From Tetraselmis striata (Eukaryota; Chlorophyta; Chlorodendrophyceae; Chlorodendrales; Chlorodendraceae), in NCBI GenBank assembly GCA_006384855.1, contig VCJN01002357.1, forward strand, positions 152,997 to 216,996: a stretch of DNA of 64,000 nt. Direction: 5' to 3'. The position numbers were made by a program, and so were the translations under genes. The notes under the pieces were generated by a model. The model was not told the DNA's origin. It ran no database searches and worked only from the letters and a program-made list of their open reading frames with translations. The number at the start of each line of letters is the position of its first letter. Position 1 is the stretch's first letter. Positions 10,015 through 22,757 of the stretch are shown here, piece after piece.

Positions 10015-13000
10015 ATGATTCGCCGCGCTGGCGCCGAGCTCGCGGCCGCCGAGCTAGGTGGCGTGCCGCTGTCGCCGCGGTCCCCCAAGGCCTCGGAGCG
10101 CAAGGGCGCTGGGAAGGAGGGTGGTGGCAGCGAGGCGACGGCCGTGCGGGTGCTGCTGGCGCTGTGTGTCGTGGAGCTGGCGCTGTGGGGCTTCGCCAAG
10201 GTCGGGATTACCTGCCCCTAGCTATCCCCGCCTATGCCAGCATAACTACCTGGATCGATTTGCATCACACCCAGCATCCGTTGGCTCAGAGCCACGCGCC
10301 TTTTCGTCCTGCCACGAGCTTGCGCACTGGGCTACCAGAGACGCTTTATCTGGTTGACCGGTTTCCGACCATCGGCAGACAACTTAGCTGCATAGGTGCC
10401 GGTGATAGGCCCACACCAGGAACGCACCCTGCATCAGCTCCCGAGCCGCCGCGGCCAGCCTAGCCACCAACAATACTGCGGAATCCATGCCCATTTCTGG
10501 ATGCCCTCCCCGCTCCCACGGTTTAGGCCCATGCACTCATGTGGCTCCTGCCGGCACACTTACTTCCCCACACCCCCTGCGGCGGCAGCCCTTGGGTCGA
10601 CCGATCGTCCCCATACAGGCACCCAAGCACTTCATGGACGCTCACATCAGGCTCAAACGGGAGGTGCGTGCTGCCCACCTGCGCTCTCCCCTGTGCGTGT
10701 CATGCTCCCAGCTACGCGGACTGAGCGGTCATGCCTGACTTGACTCACTGCAGATTCGGGCGGCCAAGCACATGTTCTCTATGGAAGGGGTAGAGGCCAC
10801 GCCCACCTGCCCCGAATCTGATTCCGAGGCGGTTGCCACGAAGCAGCGCGAAATGACTGACTGCCGGATGCCTGATGCCATCCCGCGCGCAGGATACATT
10901 CGAGCTGCTGCCCAGCGGCAGCGCACTTATGAACTGCTGCCCAAAGGTAGACACAGCTTCACATTCGAAACACCATCCCTACACGGCACCACATATTATA
11001 GTCATCCTGGCTGCCATCCCATGAATTGCTCCTCCCCCTTTTTTATGTCTCTGCGTGTTGTGAGCAGGACAGGCCACACACCGACGCAGTCTGCATGTGC
11101 CTCCCGGGAAGCGACGTAACTGGCGATCTTATTCCGGCACGTCCCTGGCTGACACAACAAGAGGATACTGCTGCGACAGAGGACACCTTCCGGAGCCTCT
11201 ACGGCCCAGGTGCTGCATGTGCCTGCCCATCTCCTCAGTCAGAATGGTGATGTCATGAGGCAACATAGGAGGAAGAGGTAACATGTGATTCTACCTGCTG
11301 ATCCCCCGCCCCCCCTCCCCACGGTCGTTCGCCCTCACCGCGTAGAACTTTGGGTGAACATCACCTCGTCCGAAGAGCCGGACCTGAGCAAACTCACCCA
11401 CATTCCGCTGGCCAACTACATGAAGCTGGTGGATAAGCACTGCGAGCGAAAGATCCTGCACCAGATGCGCAACGGCTTTGCAGATAAGCGGCTGAACGAG
11501 ATCCTGGCGTACCGCAAGGAGATCCGCGTAAAAACTGGCTGCCACCCTGAGGACTATGACCACGAAGAAGGTCCAGCCGCCCGCCCGCCCGTTATCACAT
11601 CGCTCAAGGCATACACTGAGCTGGCGGCCTGCCAAGTCATCTGTGCCTCTCTTTTCCTCTGGGCATCTCACCCAGCTCCAAGCTCGCATGTCCGCCTGCC
11701 TGACCCTTATCTGCCCCGTCGCCAGGCACGTTCTGTGGAGGCACCTACACGGAAAGCACCAAGGTATGGTGGTGGCAGCCGGGCTGCCGTGTGGGCAGTG
11801 GCGAGTTGCCTTGCGTAAGGCTGGCACGCCGGGGCACGCATGCGCTGGAGCGGGTGCATGTGGTCATGCGCGCCGCCCGGTGCGCAGGTGTCGAAGAGCG
11901 AGTGGGTGCGGCAGCAGGAGGCAGAGAAGCTGCGCGCGTTGCGGCTGCGGCAGCACGCCAAAGCGCAGCAGCTGAAGAGAGCTGCTGAGGATGGGCAGGA
12001 GGAGGGCGAGGAGGAGGAGGTGGAGGCAGGGGAGCGTGCGCAGAAGAGCGCCCTGGGGGAGCAGCAGGAGGGGGGTCAGCAGCAGCTGCAGCAGCAGGTA
12101 GCCTCAGAGCGGCACCGCCCTTGGAATATCTGACGGAAAGATCGCCACGGCCTGCGAGACGCCCGACCCGAGCTCATCCTTGCACCGTGAGATCTCACAG
12201 TCTGAGTCGTTGAGGCTGCGCCTGTGTGGCTGCAGGAGGATGCACACCGGCGGACCTTGGCGTCAGAGTTGCGGAGGGTAGCGCTGCAGGATGCCAACGC
12301 AGATATCCAAGGTGAGCCCACAAACAAAGGCAGGTGCATGCGGCAATGCTCTCCCGGTTGTCCTGCACCCTGCCTGAGTGCTTCCTGTTGGCCGCAGGGG
12401 CATCAATTGTGATGCCGGGTGGCTCGGCAGGAGTTGCATCTGTGCAGGGGGGGAAGCTCAACGGCACATATGCTGACACCGCCGTGCTGAGCAAGCCCAA
12501 GCACCTATCCAGAGAAGACGCGGATCGCATGCTCAACCCGTCGACACGCAGCGTGCAGCAGCTGATTCAAGCTTGCGTGCAGCAGGAGAGCCGGGATCGG
12601 GTAGCGCAGGCTCGAGTGGAGGCAGATCGTGTGCGCCACGCCAAGGAGGAGGAGTCCAAGAAAGCGGCCGAGGTGGCCCGCTATAAGGACCTCCTCAAGG
12701 TAGGGTTGCCGCCGCTGCCATGGTGATGGTGAACTACGGCACTGTCGCTGCACGAGAAGTACTATGACTGTGAGGCTCTGTTATGTGTTGCCCCCCCCCC
12801 CCCCCCCCCCCCGCGGCCGGTCCTGTTGCACTGACACTGGTTGCCCTCCCGCTGCACCTGCGCAGAACCTAGAGGACGAAAGCCTGCACAACAAGGCCAC
12901 CAAGATGAAAGAGGGCGTGCGTGCTCAGGCCCAGACGGCCTACAACACCCTGTCTGCCGGTAGGCCATGGCCTGGGATGCCCACGCCTGCGTGCCACGCC

Positions 13001-13576
13001 GTAAAACTCCCTCCAGCGCTGATCAAAGGGAACTGTTTCATTGTGTCTCAGAAACCAAGAGCAAGGCTGAAAGGGCTGCGCTTCTGAGAGCATTCCACAT
13101 GCGGTCAAAGGAGTTTGATACAATGAGAGACACATGTCCAAGGCTAAAGGGTGCCCCCCCCCCCCCCCCCCCCCAAACCCAGGCCTTGGGAATCACTTCA
13201 ATATGCTATTGAACTTGCCCGTTTTTGCCTCCTGCGTATTTTCCCCATACTCTTTCAACGGGTCGTGTTTTATGCGTGTGCTAATGGCGAGACTCCTGGC
13301 AACCCTGTGGCAGGCAAATATACCGCACTGGTGGATGAGGGCAACGGGCTAAAGGATCTTACAGCAGACGAGGGCGCCATCAACAAGCTGGACGGGCTGC
13401 AGGCAGAAGCCAAGGAGGCATGGATTGCGTGCAAGGCGGAAGTGGAGGAACTTGAGGGATGGCGCGCAAAGCTGGATGCAGAGGTCCAGAAGCATGCGTC
13501 GGAGAAGTCGACTGTGGACCATATGGCCAACCTGGCAAAGTATCAGAGGCGGCAGAGCGGCGGCCGAAATCAATAA
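10015..13576 (+). CDS. Multi-exon coiled-coil protein, not recognised
   Basis: Exons that fit in phase: 10015-10149 (end could be 10143 or 10200), 10619-10663, 10754-10946, 11162-11209, 11346-11570, 11726-11763, 11888-12097, 12236-12311, 12398-12699, 12866-12959, 13052-13150 and 13314-13576, giving about 590 residues. Nearly all junctions are GT-AG and phase-compatible, which makes the model credible. The product is highly charged. A KLVDKHCERKILHQMRNGFA helix is followed by a Lys/Arg/Glu/Gln-rich coiled coil (EWVRQQEAEKLRALRLRQ, a Glu run, a Gln run), then SREDADRMLNPSTRSVQQL and further heptad-like helices to the end (KLDGLQAEAKEAWIACKAEV). No enzyme motif is visible. In algae such proteins are often axonemal or basal-body parts, but that is a guess. 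A further plausible exon (FELRIKRWEGTARLEQYKYN, about 13756-13830) could extend the C-terminus by alternative splicing; it could not be joined cleanly. Confidence 0.6.
12791..12812. repeat. Poly-C run in intron
   Basis: About 22 C residues between two exons of the coiled-coil gene; a similar run at 13153-13174 directly follows the next donor (G|gtgccccc). Confidence 0.9.
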
Positions 13577-15000
13577 GCCTGATGCCTCTGTCAGTTTGGG
13601 TGTCTTTAAAGACGCTGTGCGCTTTTCGTTTTGAATCAAAATCAGTGCCATTGTACGATGCGCACTTTTTTTTCGCCCCCGGGACAGGACTGGCACCATT
13701 GTACGCTGCGCACTTGTACTACACTCTAGTTTGCAGAAATATAGTCCTACCACTACTCGTTTGAATTACGTATTAAGCGCTGGGAAGGAACCGCCCGCTT
13801 GGAGCAGTACAAGTACAACATTACAGCCAACTTATTGAGATGCAGCCCGCACAAGACCGGCCTCTTCCATTTCACCTCTGGAGGCTTTGTTTTGGGGTCG
13901 GCGGTGCAACACATACCATTGCGAGCGGAGCAAATGCGGATTTCGTGGTGAAATGTAGATAGGCGGGCGAAGACGAAGGCGGTGGTGCTTTGAAGCGCTG
14001 CCCCAGACAGCAGTGCCGCGGGCGACTCCGAGCTGCGTGCCGGCGGAATACCCTGCATGCACAGTGGCGCGCCGAGGCCGGCGGAGCCTGGGGGCCCCCG
14101 CCAGTCCAACACGGTAAGAATCGCATCTGTGGTTGTGTGGCAGGTACAGCTAGTCGCTATATTCTGTAGCATCCAAAATCGCTACCTGTACATGTAGTAA
14201 TGGAGGTTTTCACCGTTGTGCCCGCCTGTCAGGGTGGCACTACTGTGACACAGTACACAACTGTATGTAGCCTCAGTGTGTACCGGTCTGGTCACAAGGG
14301 GTATTCCGTTACAGGAAATGAAAGCAGACAAACTGGGCCAGGAATCGCGGAAATAGTCACGCATGTCCCTTGGCGGTACTGATCCGCCTTCCGTTTCGCA
14401 AATAATCGTTTCGTTTCGCAAATAATAATTCGTTTTGCAAACGTAATCGTCACAAATTTATCACCCGGGGCGAAGATAATCTCGGTGTGTTTCAAGCTAT
14501 TAGCGCAGTCGAATCGGCGCATAGCGCCAAAATAGAGGACGACACAGAGAACTGCTACCACAAAGTGGCAATACTCAACCTCTGCCAGAGCATACGCGAA
14601 CACAAAAGCCAGGACAACACGCCAAAGAAAAGGTTCTTTGCGGATTATCACTTTAGCGCAAATAAAGCGCTTAGCAGCCCTACGGACCATAGCAGTCCAA
14701 GTTGATAGAGTGGGCGGGTGATTGTAAGGATTGATTCGCTAATAGTAGGCGACAGCAGCCGGCGCGGCTTTTACAGCTGAGTAAGACTCCGCAGAGTACA
14801 CCGCAGCCTGTTACATCAGCATCAGAGACGGGGAGGGGTACGCAGGAGGGGGGGGGGCGACAGTGAGGCACACCACTTGAAAAAGCGGCACCATGCAAAA
14901 CCATAGCTGGAGCCAGTGTCACGGAGACAGTATCACGAGCAGAGTTTTTCTTAAGTCAGATGTTAAGGCAGTCTCGACTCTATCGTCATCTGAATAAAGT
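13577..15000. other. Intergenic or 3' region, no assigned gene
   Basis: Holds a possible extra coding exon near 13756-13830, a copy of a dispersed motif centred on cccgggacaggactggcacc (13676-13696), and a small duplicated cgtttcgcaaataat block at 14392-14450. Nothing else recognised. Confidence 0.4.
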
Positions 15001-16208
15001 CAAACTTGTCCCACGGGGTGAGCATTTGCTGCCTCTATTCACGATTCCTAGCAAGTTTTAGTTGTCGGTCTGCAAGACGGCTAGTGCACCAGCACAAATA
15101 GTAATAGAAGAAAGTGTACATCTAGTAACACCAGCAAGTTCTCTGAAAGCAGAGGACAGCTCTTTCTTCACCTAAGAGTAATGAACTCATGGGCGACCAG
15201 CTGATAGGAATCAGACACGCCGTTGATGAAAACTGCCATCCCAATCAAAAATGGTGGCATCAGATTCCAGATTAAGTGACCACATGATGTGGAGGCCAAA
15301 AGCGGGCCATATAGATAGTTATGTGAATACCCTTCCAGAACTAAAGTTACGAACTAGTTACAAGGGCAAGAGACACTCGCGCAGGCCAGAACTGCACACT
15401 ACTCTACTGCTCAGCCATATAATGCCATGCTGAATATAATTGAGCCAAAGAACCCAGTGCCAGCCTCATAGAGATGGCTTGTCCAATAACGGTTGCCGAT
15501 TTACGCACCGACACTCCGCCTATGTAGACATATGCAGCAGCTTTTCCTTTTACAGTTGCAGTCTGGTCCACATATCTACCCAAACAGAGTAGAAGGTCGC
15601 ACCATCCGCGGAATTGACCATGAACCCAGATGCCTGAGAAGTTGAATAGGAGCAGAATTGCTCTTGTCCATACGTACTCAGCCATAGATCAGACTTTCCA
15701 AAGTCAGAGTTCCTCTCTTGCTGAGAGCACATGCATCCGCAGCAGAAGCTGCCAACAGAAAATCATCTGACTAGGGTAACACAAGTATTCCTTCCCTACG
15801 CCAATATCTGAGCCGCTCGGAGATAGTTTCTAGCAAAGCCAAAGGGTGTCAGCACTTGTAATCCAAAAGAAAATTATTGAAAACAAAATATCAGTTTTCC
15901 CACTGAGAAAACGGCATATGATTTGCTGGCAAGCGGATGGAACTTCGCATGACTGAAGCCAACTTCAAATTGAAAACAATCACGAGATCGTCTTTTCCCA
16001 TCATATTTTTGAGGCCTGACGGGCCCTCGCATTTGAATTATTGGTGATCAATCGCCTCATTGACATAACTCATGTAGGTAAGAAGTCCGAGCTTCTCAGA
16101 ATAAGGTAAAGGGGCAGTGCCCAGTGGGCTGAGTACCAAAGGTTTTTCAGCCTATATACTAGCACGGCCAGCAGCCAACATCTCATCGAGACATTTATCT
16201 ACAAACGC

Positions 16209-16330
16209 TCATGGGCAGTTTTGCTCATGGGCAGTTTTAAGGTTTTCATGTACAAAAATGGGCATGAGCAGAAATGGGCAGTTGCTCATGGGCAGAAATG
16301 CTCATGGGCAGTTTTAAGGTTTTCATATAC
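16209..16330. repeat. Minisatellite of gctcatgggcag units
   Basis: About six partial copies of a 12- to 16-bp unit (gctcatgggcagtttt/aaat), two of them followed by taaggttttcat. Confidence 0.8.
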
Positions 16331-16344
16331 AAAATCCACAAAGT

Positions 16345-16950
16345 ACCATCAGTGCATCAATGCTCAAAGGCGTCAGGAGCCCATGATGAAAGAGACTGAC
16401 TCAGAACAAGCTCGCCTCAGGGGGCTTCATTCTCAGACCAAGTGCTGAAAGGTCAGCAAGGTCATATCATAAAAGCTGATGGCAGCTATCAACCAGCGCT
16501 GATTCAAACATCATATATGCATCATACGCACAAGGCCTCACCAGCACGATCAGCGGCGGGCATAATTACAGTCAACCAAATATCATCCGTGCATCACTGT
16601 ACAAGGGCGCGCCAGGAGCCCATGATGAAAGAAACTGACTCAGAATCAGCTAGCCTCAGGAGGCTTCATTTTCAGACCGAATGCTGAACGGTCAGCAAGG
16701 TCATATTACAAAAGCTGCTGGCAGCTATCAGCTAGCGTTGATACAAAATCATATATAAACATCACACTCATACGACATCAACACATCAGCAGCGGGCGTA
16801 AATATAATCATCCAAATATCATCAATTGCATCAATGCAAAAAGGCGTCAGAACCCAAGGATGAAAGAAGCTGAGTAAGAGTCAGCTAGCCTCAGGGGGCT
16901 CCATTTTCAGACCAGATACTGAACGGTCAGCAAGGTCATATCACAACAGC
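16345..16950. repeat. Tandem repeat, about 238-bp period, 2.5 copies
   Basis: The landmark catgatgaaag(a)...gactgactcaga...cagaccaagtgctgaa recurs near 16382, 16621 and 16857, with ggtcagcaaggtcatat following each time. Copies differ by scattered substitutions and small indels. Confidence 0.8.
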
Positions 16951-17554
16951 TGGTGGATGGCATCATTTCAGCGACGCATTTATCGACGAACTCAAATTGA
17001 TCATGGGTAGCAGACCTGCGGATGCGGAACTCAGCTGGAGCAGGGGACCAGTTTTCCATATTTAAGGGAAGCCCTCTTGAATCCAATTCAGAACTCATGA
17101 GTTCTCAAAGCAAATAGACTGCTAAAAAGACAGCTGCTTGTTGAGGGTCCCAACTTCGGACAAGGGAGTGCCTTGATCCTGCACAGACTCATCACCGGGG
17201 AACAAGGAAGGGTCGTTAACAGAGAATAATTCAAGTATGAATTCAAATACTGAACAAAAACCAATGCATAAGGATGCAAAGGACAAAAAGGCATAGGAGC
17301 CAAATTTGAATCAAAAGCTGATAAGGAACAGCAGCCTCACAGGCATCCTTTACAAACAATCTCTTATAGGAAACAGATGCAGTCTCAGGGCTGCTCATTG
17401 CTGCAGGCAGCAAAATATGCCCAGTGGCATATGTATCAAATTATCATCAAAGTGATGTAAGGATAGCAATGGTATGACAGAATACCAAAATGTTACTCCA
17501 ATTCAAAATTTTGAAAAACACAAGCTATGTCACCCTTTCTCCGGGCGGCATTAG

Positions 17555-18730
17555 GGCAGTTCACTTGAAGGTGGCCAAAAGCACCACACTTATGGCAAGG
17601 GCCAATCATACGATCATCATAAGGAGGCTGGTACATACTACCGCCAGTACCATTGGCTTGTCAATCACATCGAATTGCCAGCCATGACAGTATAGCATTC
17701 ATGGCTGGCAATTATGGCAGGGAATAATCATGGCAACCGCCTCTGCCACGACCACCTCCGTCACGACCACCATCGGCCACCACCACCACCACCACCACCC
17801 TTCTTGCCGGCATTGTTGGTAATCGTAGTCGAAGACTTCGCTTGATGGCCTTCCGAGCTCGTTCGTTAGGAGCCAGAGACATCTCGGGATCGTATATTTC
17901 CTCACCTCTATACTGCCGAGCAGCCCCTGGACTATACCTATGATGAGTGTACAATATCATAGCTTCTTCATATGAGACACGAAGCACATTCCCAAGTGCT
18001 GGTCGAAGAGCAGACTACTCAGAAGTACCACTAGCTAGCTCAGAAGCAGAGACGGTTTGAGCAGCTTTCATGTCTTTGCTAACGTCTGGATACGACTTAA
18101 GAAGCGCATCATAGAGCTGCCATGCAATAAGAAAATCAGCGAAATGAACTGATAGTGCTGATCGCGAAAGATGTGAGTTGTACCAGAAGAGGCTTCTTTG
18201 TACCCGTCGACAGGCTTGGGAAGCTCTCGAGGCAGATTCCTGGAATCTTTGCCAAACTCAGCATCCTCATCGCTATCGGAGTCCGAGACGTCCCGAACGC
18301 GCTTAGAAGCACGACGATTGATGCCGCCAGCAAGTTCCTTGTCAGACCTTCGGTTGGTCGGGGGTTGGGGGGGGGGGGGGGGGGGGGGGCTAGCCGCCGT
18401 CGCCTCTGCTGTCGCATGCGCGACGATCATCGGGTTGAGCTGCGCCTCCAAGGCCGAGTGACGGGACTCGAGTTGAGCGACTACAGCCTCATGAAAACGA
18501 CGCTGCTCAGGAGTAGAAGCGGCGAGTTCGGCAGAGCGGGAAACTCCATCAGAGTTTTGGACGGTGTTGATGGAGTCCGCAAGTTGTTGAATACGCCTCT
18601 CAAGCGGCGAGAGACGAGCCTCCTCACCACGGACACCAATACCAAGGGTACCCCTGCCAATACCACCCGCGCCATGTGAGGCAGCGAGTGAGGGAGTAAG
18701 CACAAGGGCGCCAAGCAAAAGTGCTGCCAA
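17555..18730 (-). pseudogene. Retroelement gag remnant with zinc knuckle
   Basis: The 5' frame (18730-18068) begins with a hydrophobic stretch, then RIQQLADSINTVQ and LESRHSALEAQLNPM helices, a proline run caused by a poly-G tract (18367-18390), and an acidic segment DSDSDEDAEFG. Downstream in another frame, EEAMILYTHHRYSPGAARQY and a Gly/Arg-rich stretch precede the CCHC knuckle. At least one frameshift separates the halves. Gag proteins package the element RNA in virus-like particles; this copy is unlikely to work. Superfamily (Copia or Gypsy) cannot be decided without pol. Confidence 0.55.
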
Positions 18731-19673
18731 AAGCTAGCACAGGAGAGAACGATTCATTGTGCCGAGCTGATGACAGACTCAGATTCGAAAACGATAGGGG
18801 AAAGTAGACCGTGCCGGTATGACACGAAAGAATGAATTCTATACGGGTACCCCAGTAGCGGCCGCCTTTTTTTTTCCCCGTCCCCGGGACAGGACTGGCA
18901 CCAGTGAAACCCTTGCAGCCTCTGTACGACGTCCGCGCGTTTAGCCAGCAATCCAGTTACGGAAAGCCCTGGCCTGGGTAGGCGAGCCGACAGCACTGAA
19001 AAGTTGAAAACCGGCATTTTCAGACACCGGCCTTCAGCTGTAATCTGCAAGCTGCGTACAGCTACATCCACAGTATTTGAAAACGCTGAGTCATCGTGTA
19101 GAGTACCAGGTAGCTAGGCGGAATCAGATGTTGCGATAAATGTAGTCAATATAATTACTTGAGCTAGCAGCAGAAGGCGATGTCAATATAAAGCGACTGG
19201 TCGCTACCAGGGTTGGGCTGCAGTCCACTTTCCAGTACTGCAAAATGCAGTGCAGTGCAGTGCAGTGCAGTGCAGTGCAGTGCAGTGCAGTGCAGTGCAG
19301 TGCAGTGCAGCAGGCTGCAGTGCAGGCTGCAGTGCAGACGGTAGTAACACTGAAAATGTTGATTATAGGGAAGGGCGGGACAGAGAAGGGCATATATATA
19401 TATGTGTGGGGCACTTTGGGTAACTGCATTGCAACCCCTTTTCGGGAAGTATTGCAGGCTGCAGTGCAGTAGCTTAACTGCAGGCTGCAGTTTCTGCAGT
19501 CTGCAGTGCAGTAGATACTGCAGCCCAACCATGGTCGCTACCTGTACATGGTCGCCCTGCTTGCGCTACATAGTCGCTGTACATCTATCATCCACACATA
19601 TCGAATTATCAACATTAGTCGAAATCCCGCATCAATCCGTACCTAGCCGTTGCTGTTACTACATGCGCCAGAA
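18731..19673. repeat. Intergenic with pentamer satellite and dispersed motif
   Basis: A second copy of the cccgggacaggactggcaccagtgaaaccc family sits at about 18880-18920. 19158-19180 carries gagctagcagcagaaggcgat, shared with 23266 and, inverted, about 24230. No gene seen. Confidence 0.5.
19245..19335. repeat. Pentamer microsatellite (GCAGT)n and CTGCAG-rich tail
   Basis: About 13 uninterrupted GCAGT units, then gcaggctgcagt units; a second CTGCAG-rich cluster lies at 19451-19525. The 5-bp period keeps all frames open, so Cys/Ser/Ala-rich ORFs here are artefacts. Confidence 0.95.
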
Positions 19674-20008
19674 GTAATGAAGGGGTGGGTCTTGAACCGT
19701 GCGCAGGCTGCACGCCACATGTCGCCAAATTGATTGCCGCCATGTGGGCACATATCCTCATCTTATTACCTCGAGCTAGCGCCGCCCCGCCTAGAAGTCG
19801 CGCAATTACTGCGATGGCGTATGGCGGACATATACGCATGTACATCTAGCATTGGTGAAATTCATGCTACATCTTGCCAGATGCAAATGCGATACATCGC
19901 AAGTATGCGGTGTACGTCTAAGCAAGGTTATCTAGGGTATTCCTAAGCCCTACTCTGAAAACATGCGGGGTCATGTCGCGGCTATCTTGTGTCGCGAGCC
20001 CATGGCCG
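19674..20008. repeat. Dispersed repeat, copy 1 (copy 2 at 23725-24050)
   Basis: About 330 bp related to 23725-24050 in the same orientation, with small indels. It includes gggtcttgaaccgtgcgcagg, whose complement (GGTTCAAGACCC) resembles a tRNA B box, so a tRNA-derived SINE is possible. It lies 49 bp from the TRIM element. Confidence 0.75.
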
Positions 20009-20056
20009 CGCTTGGTGTATGCGCTTCAAAAAATCAGCCGTGCCCGCCCGCTAGTG

Positions 20057-20638
20057 TGCGACAGTCTCAACAAGATAGAGACTGCAGGGACAAACAAAGG
20101 TGGTGTGCAGTGGTGGTGCAAAGGCGAGAGGCTACAGTGTTTTTCAGCATAGAACAATTGTTTAACACAACGCTTACCACACGGCAGCATTATACAGTAC
20201 ATATACTCGTAGTCTCAGGTACACATTGTACTAGTACACACAGGTACTAACTCGTAGTATATCGTACTCGTATAATTGTCACACTACATTCCGCCCCCCC
20301 TGCGAGAATTCAATTCTCGACATCAGCGGGGTTCGAACTGGTGAACCTTACATCAGGATGCTGGCGCCTTGTAACAATTGAGGCGGTATCAATCCGGCTC
20401 CGAAGCAGTGCGACAGTCTCAACAAGATAGAGACTGCAGGGACAAACAAAGGTGGTGTGCAGTGGTGGTGCAAAGGCGAGAGGCTACAGTGTTTTTCAGC
20501 ATAGAACAATTGTTTAATAACACAACGCTTACCACACGGCAGCATTATACAGTACATATACTCGTAGTCTCAGGTACACATTGTACTAGTACACACAGGT
20601 ACTAACTCGTAGTATATCGTACTCGTATAATTGTCACA
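20057..20638 (-). mobile_element. TRIM-like miniature LTR retroelement
   Basis: Two direct repeats, 20057-20283 (227 bp) and 20409-20638 (230 bp), are the same apart from a 3-nt indel. Each starts TGCGACA and ends TGTCACA, near-perfect terminal inverted repeats with TG...CA ends. The 4-bp sequence AGTG flanks both sides (20053-20056 and 20639-20642), a target duplication. Only 125 bp lie between the LTRs. Read on the minus strand, the inner end next to the lower-coordinate LTR is a purine-rich run (gggggggcggaatgtag), a good polypurine tract, so the element is oriented minus. The interior also holds a degenerate tRNA-like segment with GTTCGAAC (20331-20338). There is no coding capacity, so it depends on enzymes supplied in trans. 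Confidence 0.85.
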
Positions 20639-20642
20639 AGTG

Positions 20643-22700
20643 CGCCCCGGACGAAAAACGGAAAGTGCATGTTAGCAAGAAAATACGCAAAAGTCGCAGT
20701 ATGTATACGCGCGCAGTACATTAGGTCCTAGTGTGGGAGTAAACCGTGTGCGCGGCAGTGCTTAGTCGCATTCGCGCCCGCGCCCGCTAAGTCCGGGGTA
20801 TGTCCGCCCACCGTGCGTGCGGCGGGCCCGCCTCACTACGAGGAAGTGTCGAGCTGTCGATGGAACATGCTGTGAGGTCGGCGGGTTGGATTCCTGGTCA
20901 CTGCCGTCGTTGGTAGGTTCGTATTGTGCAGTTGGCTGCGGTTGGTCACGTTCAACAGGTTTGCGTCACTCTACTCAGCATGGTTCATTGCAGGTTCAAC
21001 GGGTTGGGGTGCGGAGTGTTGCGACACCTCGGCATCCTCGCCAGAGTAATCACCAGATTAGGAAGAGATTCCTGTGTCGGTGCTGGTGAGGGTGGATTGC
21101 AACGAACGCGGTGTCTCGGCATGATCGTGGGTCTGGGTTCAACGACAAGAGGTCGGAACGACAAGAAACTTAGTATAGGACCCCACCGGCCGTAATTGCG
21201 GTGTCTCAGCATACATGGTAGCTCGCAAGAGTAGTCAACAACAGTCCCGACCACAACATATCGGAAGGAAAAGCTGCAAAGAAAGGTGGAGTTCAAGGAG
21301 CCCCGTGGTGGTGCCACGCACACAGTAGGTTCGACACAATTCTCTCGTCGGTTTCGGCCGTAGTAATGTCAAGGCGCCAGTATAGAAAGGACGAAAAAGG
21401 ACGATAGCGGAGAGGATAGAGGAGAAAGGACGATAACGAGGTTGGCGCAAGCACAATAAAGGCACACGCGAACGAGCAGCGGTCGGTAGGTAGAAGCACC
21501 AAATGTAGCGGGAAGGGTGAGCATGCTACATGCTTCGGCGAGGTGACAAAGGGCTGCGACGAGGGTTGAGCCGTGGAACGTTGTGGAAGTTGGAAGACTG
21601 ATTACACGTACGGTGTGCTGCGGGGGAGAGCTATGTGTGAGGTAGTCAGCATGGTGGATTGGAAGCGTCACCCGCTATGCTGGCATGATTATTGTACAAA
21701 GGTCAATACTCAGATGTTTCATGTTTATACTAATAAAAAGGTTTGTAGGGTTTGGTCATCATGTCACTAGCGACTACGGGTACATGTACCCGTAGCAGTC
21801 GTACCTCCGGGCGATGGCTTGACGATGCTGCAATAAGGCAGTTACGATTAAATGTTATGTTTTAGGCCCCCCCCCCCCCCCTCAAGTTTCCGCCCCCCCC
21901 CCCCCTCAATTATCTTTTATTACGTTTGACAGTACTTAGTGGGACATGCCCTCAGCTGCATAAAAACTCCCACTTACATGACTTTTCTGCACTCTTTCAG
22001 TGCATGGCTGTGTGGAGGAGGGTGTTCCCTGCCATATGCAAGCATAAAACGGAGAGGGGTTGGGGCACTTTTTGGAACCATCAGCAAATTACAGTCAACA
22101 TCAAGGCAACCCCACCATATGGTGGCCCTATCTACCGCTCGATGTAGTGCTATGCTGCCGCTGACCTGCTGTATGTCGCTGCTTTATAGTACGGTATCGT
22201 TTGCCTGACGATATAGATACCGTTGCCAGCGCACGCGGTGCGGCGGTGAGAGACCTAGCTCAGGCCACCAGCCGCCCAACACTGCTTAAGTACTGAAATG
22301 AAAGTTTTGACCCCAAATTAAAGATCCCCCCCCTCCACCACCCCCCCCCCCCCCCCCCCCCCCCGCCCTCCCCCCTCTCTCAGTTTCTCCGGAAATCCGG
22401 TACCTAAAACACAAATTTCATCGTACGCATCGTAACTGCCTAAGTAAAGTATTCGCGAGAGAATTGCAGTGTGAATATTGGCGGTGCCAATTGTAGTTCA
22501 TCGTACGATTACACATATGATATCGAACGAGTAATTACAACCGCCGGTAAAAAGTAAACTGCCGGTATTCCCACTGCAATGCTCGCGCGGATATTTTTAA
22601 TTACAGCATCGTCATGAGATGTCGGCGGTGTCTCCCGCCTGTGATATAGCCACGATTTATATAGCACGGGTTTAAATACACACGTGTACGACGACGAGTG
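20643..22700. other. Intergenic, no gene; poly-C tracts
   Basis: No coding exon recognised. Pyrimidine tracts of C lie at 21867-21882, 21890-21905 and 22326-22366. Confidence 0.45.
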
Positions 22701-22757
22701 GTCCCCTGGAACTGATACTGATGTATATATATGTGTTAAGACCCAGGTACGAAAATG

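Larger units (their letters stand above)
15001..18730 (-). mobile_element. Decayed retroelement (gag-bearing), minus strand
   Basis: Base composition drops relative to the neighbours. On the minus strand a long gag-like frame (18730-18068) and downstream pieces in other frames lead to a CCHC zinc knuckle (CHKCGAFGHLQVNC) at about 17598-17557. Further down are broken frames (for example 17098-16907 starting MSSELDSRGLPLNMENW and 15685-15404) that look like remnants but contain no convincing RT, integrase or protease motif. No terminal repeats were identified, so the limits are approximate. Confidence 0.5.

Noticed and set aside
19124..19532. Cys/Thr/Ala-rich ORFs on the minus strand
   Set aside because: Created by the GCAGT pentamer, which reads the same in every frame.
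20331..20400. Functional tRNA gene on the minus strand inside the TRIM
   Set aside because: A GTTCGAAC T-loop and a D-arm-like helix exist, but the anticodon and acceptor stems do not pair.
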